Assembly (NCBI RefSeq): GCF_001718315.1
Contig: NZ_CP013363.1
Span: 186,001 to 250,000, forward strand
DNA from: Burkholderia diffusa
Lineage (GTDB): Bacteria > Pseudomonadota > Gammaproteobacteria > Burkholderiales > Burkholderiaceae
Length of the DNA stretch: 64,000 nt
Direction: 5' to 3'
A program made the position numbers and the translations under genes. Positions 62,003-64,000 of the stretch are shown here, piece by piece (position 1 is the first letter of the stretch; the number at the start of each line of letters is the position of its first letter). The notes beneath the pieces were generated by a model that worked only from the letters and a program-made list of their open reading frames with translations, was not told the DNA's origin and did no database searches.

Positions 62003-63238
62003 ATGAACTTGTTTGCGCCCCTCACGCTGCCCAACGGCGCGGTGATCCCGAACCGGCTCGCCAAGGCCGCGATGGAAGAGAACATGGCCGATGCGGATCA
62101 CGCGCCATCCGACGCGTTGCTGCGCCTGTACCAGGCGTGGGCCGACGGCGGAGCGGGCCTGATCCTCACGGGCAACGTGATGGTGGACGGCCGCGCGATG
62201 ACGGGCCCGAACGGCGTCGTGCTCGACAGCGACACGCATCTCGACCGCTTCCGGCGGTGGGCGCAGGTCGCGCGTTCCGGCGGCGCGCACGTGTGGATGC
62301 AGATCAACCATCCGGGGCGGCAGATGCAGGCGGCGCTCGGCCAGACGACGCTCGCGCCGTCGGCCGTGCCGCTCGCGCTCGGCGCGCTGTCGAAGCAGTT
62401 CCCGGTGCCGAAGGAGATGACGGAAGCCGACATCGCCGACGTGCGGCAGCGCTTCGTGCGCGCCGCGCAGCTTGCCGAGGAAAGCGGCTTCACCGGCGTG
62501 CAGATCCACGCGGCGCACGGCTATCTGCTGAGCCAGTTCCTGTCGCCGCTGACGAACCGCCGGCAGGACGCGTGGGGCGGCAGCATCGAGCACCGCGCGC
62601 GGCTTCTGCTCGACATCGTGCACGCCGTGCGCGCGACGGTGTCGCCGGCGTTCGTCGTGTCGGTCAAGCTGAATTCGGCAGACTTCCAGCGCGGCGGCTT
62701 CAGCGCGGACGATGCGAAGCGTGTCGTCGAACTGCTGAATCCGCTCGGCGTCGACCTCGTCGAGCTGTCGGGCGGCAGCTACGAAGTGCCGGCGATGCAG
62801 GGCGAGGCGCGCGACGGCCGCACGCTGGCCCGCGAAGCGTATTTCCTCGAATTCGCGCGGGACATCACGGCCGTCGCGGCCATGCCGCTGATGGTCACGG
62901 GCGGCATCCGGCGCCGCGCGGTGGCCGAACAGGTGGTCGCCAGCGGCGTGGCGATGGTCGGTATCGCGACCGCGCTGTCGATCGATCCGAACCTGCCGCG
63001 CGACTGGCAAGCCGGCAAGGACAGCGCGCCGGCGCTGCAGCCGATCCGGTGGAAGAACAAGGCCCTCGGCGCGCTCGCGAACATGGCCGTCGTGAAGTTC
63101 CAGCTCGCGCGCTTGAGTGTCGGGCGGCGCACGCATCCGGGCGTGTCGCCGCTGCGCGCGCTGGTGTCGCAGCAACTTGCCGCGCAGTGTCAGACGCGGC
63201 GTTACCGCAAGTGGATGGCGGGGCGGGCGGCGCGCTAG
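62003..63238 (+). CDS. NADH:flavin oxidoreductase / Old Yellow Enzyme family
   Basis: 411 aa FMN-dependent TIM-barrel reductase. Starts MNLFAPLTLPNGAVIPNRLAKAAME, with HVWMQINHPGRQM, GVQIHAAHGYLLSQFLSPLTNRR (His pair for substrate binding) and the FMN phosphate site TGGIRRR...GVAMVGIATAL. It reduces activated C=C bonds or nitro compounds. GAGGAAG lies before the ATG. Under a MerR-type promoter, so likely induced by an electrophile or redox signal. Confidence 0.93.
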   Translation: MNLFAPLTLPNGAVIPNRLAKAAMEENMADADHAPSDALLRLYQAWADGGAGLILTGNVMVDGRAMTGPNGVVLDSDTHLDRFRRWAQVARSGGAHVWMQINHPGRQMQAALGQTTLAPSAVPLALGALSKQFPVPKEMTEADIADVRQRFVRAAQLAEESGFTGVQIHAAHGYLLSQFLSPLTNRRQDAWGGSIEHRARLLLDIVHAVRATVSPAFVVSVKLNSADFQRGGFSADDAKRVVELLNPLGVDLVELSGGSYEVPAMQGEARDGRTLAREAYFLEFARDITAVAAMPLMVTGGIRRRAVAEQVVASGVAMVGIATALSIDPNLPRDWQAGKDSAPALQPIRWKNKALGALANMAVVKFQLARLSVGRRTHPGVSPLRALVSQQLAAQCQTRRYRKWMAGRAAR

Positions 63239-63274
63239 CCGAGAAGGCGCCGCGTCGGGCTGCCCGATGCCCGT

Positions 63275-63598
63275 TCACACCGGATACGCATCGTCGACCT
63301 TCAGGTTCGCGAGCCGGAACAGCGTGCGCAGCGTTTGCGGATGAATGTCCCGATGCGCGGCGAGCGACGTCAGCATGAAGTCGAGGACCTTCGCGTAGCG
63401 CAGCAGCACGAGGCAGCGCGCGAGATCCGCGTTGCCGCCGCGCATGCCTTCCGCATAGTTGACCATCTGGGTCGACAGCGTGCGCGCCATCTCGAGTTCC
63501 ATCTGCTGTTTTTCCGTCCACTCGGGCTGCGGCTGTTCGAGCAGTTTCGCGAGAAAGATCTGGAATGACGTATCGGATGAGTTGGGCAGCGCATCCAT
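63275..63598 (-). CDS. Hypothetical helical protein (107 aa)
   Basis: Not recognised. The start is uncertain: ATG 63598 has GAGG 6 bp upstream, while ATG 63610, ATG 63664 and a TTG at 63745 are in frame. The protein is mostly helical: SFQIFLAKLLEQPQPEWTEK, LEMARTLSTQMVNYAEGM, ARCLVLLRYAKVLDFMLTSL. No signal peptide or membrane helix. Convergent with the Old Yellow Enzyme gene. Confidence 0.55.
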   Translation of the reverse strand: MDALPNSSDTSFQIFLAKLLEQPQPEWTEKQQMELEMARTLSTQMVNYAEGMRGGNADLARCLVLLRYAKVLDFMLTSLAAHRDIHPQTLRTLFRLANLKVDDAYPV

Positions 63599-64000
63599 GA
63601 AGAGCCTCATACTTTGCGTGGATCGGTCGGGCGTGTCCGGTGCCGGGCCGCGATCCGGGTTCATGTTCGCGCCGATCGTCGGCGCGACTGTTACCCGATG
63701 GGAATGCAGATTCCGTACCAGCCCCGCGATCCGAGTGTTGAGCAATGTTGACGAGGAGCGCGGCAGCGGTCATCGCGCCCCGTCGCTACTGGCTTGCACG
63801 GAAAATCGAGAAGGGGATCCATACGCTGTATGCGACCACAGGCGACAACGCGACAGGGGCCGAACGAATGAAATGCTTCAGCGATGTAACGTAACGCCGG
63901 ACTGAAACCAGCCCTGTGTTTCCGTCGACGAATCGGGGAAATGCCGTGTCTGGCGCGTGCCGGTGCCGCTCCCGGCGTCTGCCCGAAGTCGGGACGGTCT
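63599..64000. other. Right end of window, no further gene supported
   Basis: About 400 bp. Apart from possible N-terminal extensions of the preceding gene, I see no frame with coding character and no hairpin, operator or repeat. A gene beginning beyond the edge may own this as its upstream region. Confidence 0.4.

Noticed and set aside
1..64000. CRISPR array, prophage or insertion sequence
   Set aside because: No regularly spaced direct repeats, transposase, integrase or phage structural gene was seen on either strand.

Overview
The window is very GC-rich, with dense codon-biased genes on both strands. It carries many LysR/AraC regulators, MFS pumps and spare copies of housekeeping enzymes (glyA, glmS). 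Together with the nearly unbroken catabolic operons and the H-NS/porin types, this points to a Burkholderia, most likely a Burkholderia cepacia complex secondary chromosome. That assignment is by recognition of protein families, not a database match. No tRNA, rRNA, insertion sequence, prophage or CRISPR array was seen.

Left part (1-13.8 kb). A LysR tail is followed by a slightly lower-GC two-gene module of unknown function (240-1315) and a perfect 30-bp palindrome. Next is a three-gene operon for a Fae-family formaldehyde-activating enzyme, an aldo/keto reductase and a succinate-semialdehyde dehydrogenase, under a divergent LysR regulator. Small hypothetical genes, two more LysR genes, a DUF3422 protein, two acetyltransferases, a trans-aconitate methyltransferase and a decayed M24 peptidase gene follow.

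13.8-25.4 kb. A polyamine/guanidino-compound block: aldehyde dehydrogenase plus guanidinobutyrase, a LuxR-type regulator, a cupin and an OrdL/PuuB-type FAD oxidoreductase. These fit agmatine-like amine -> aldehyde -> 4-guanidinobutyrate -> GABA, which the SSADH at 1.7 kb could finish. An MFS exporter/importer, a truncated HxlR regulator and a CaCA-family exchanger come next. The exchanger lies behind a clear yybP-ykoY manganese riboswitch, a long hairpin and a translationally coupled small ORF.

25.8-39.5 kb. Secreted and metabolic genes: an extracellular nuclease with a possible Pho box, an S10 carboxypeptidase lipoprotein with a small EF-hand protein, a sugar-lactone oxidase plus SDR under an AraC regulator, a second glyA, an APC permease, and a cysteine desulfurase fused to a rhodanese/DUF442-like domain. 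Between the last two lies a hairpin-rich, GGA-rich stretch that could encode a CsrA-binding small RNA.

40.0-49.4 kb. A complete lower pathway for hydroquinone and hydroxyquinol: MFS carrier, LysR regulator, two-subunit hydroquinone dioxygenase, 4-hydroxymuconic semialdehyde dehydrogenase, maleylacetate reductase, hydroxyquinol 1,2-dioxygenase, a YciI-like protein, a Rieske ferredoxin and a porin. No hydroxylase that would make hydroquinone is present.

49.5-64 kb. Glutathione transferase, AraC regulator, an exported protein, an H-NS protein, second glmS with a divergent Lrp/AsnC regulator flanking two identical AT-rich sites, an alkylation-repair pair (Ada/AlkA + Ogt), a uronate module (ExuT-like MFS, LacI repressor and uronate dehydrogenase sharing an AAAACGTTTT operator), and a MerR regulator divergent from an Old Yellow Enzyme with a 19-bp-spacer promoter.
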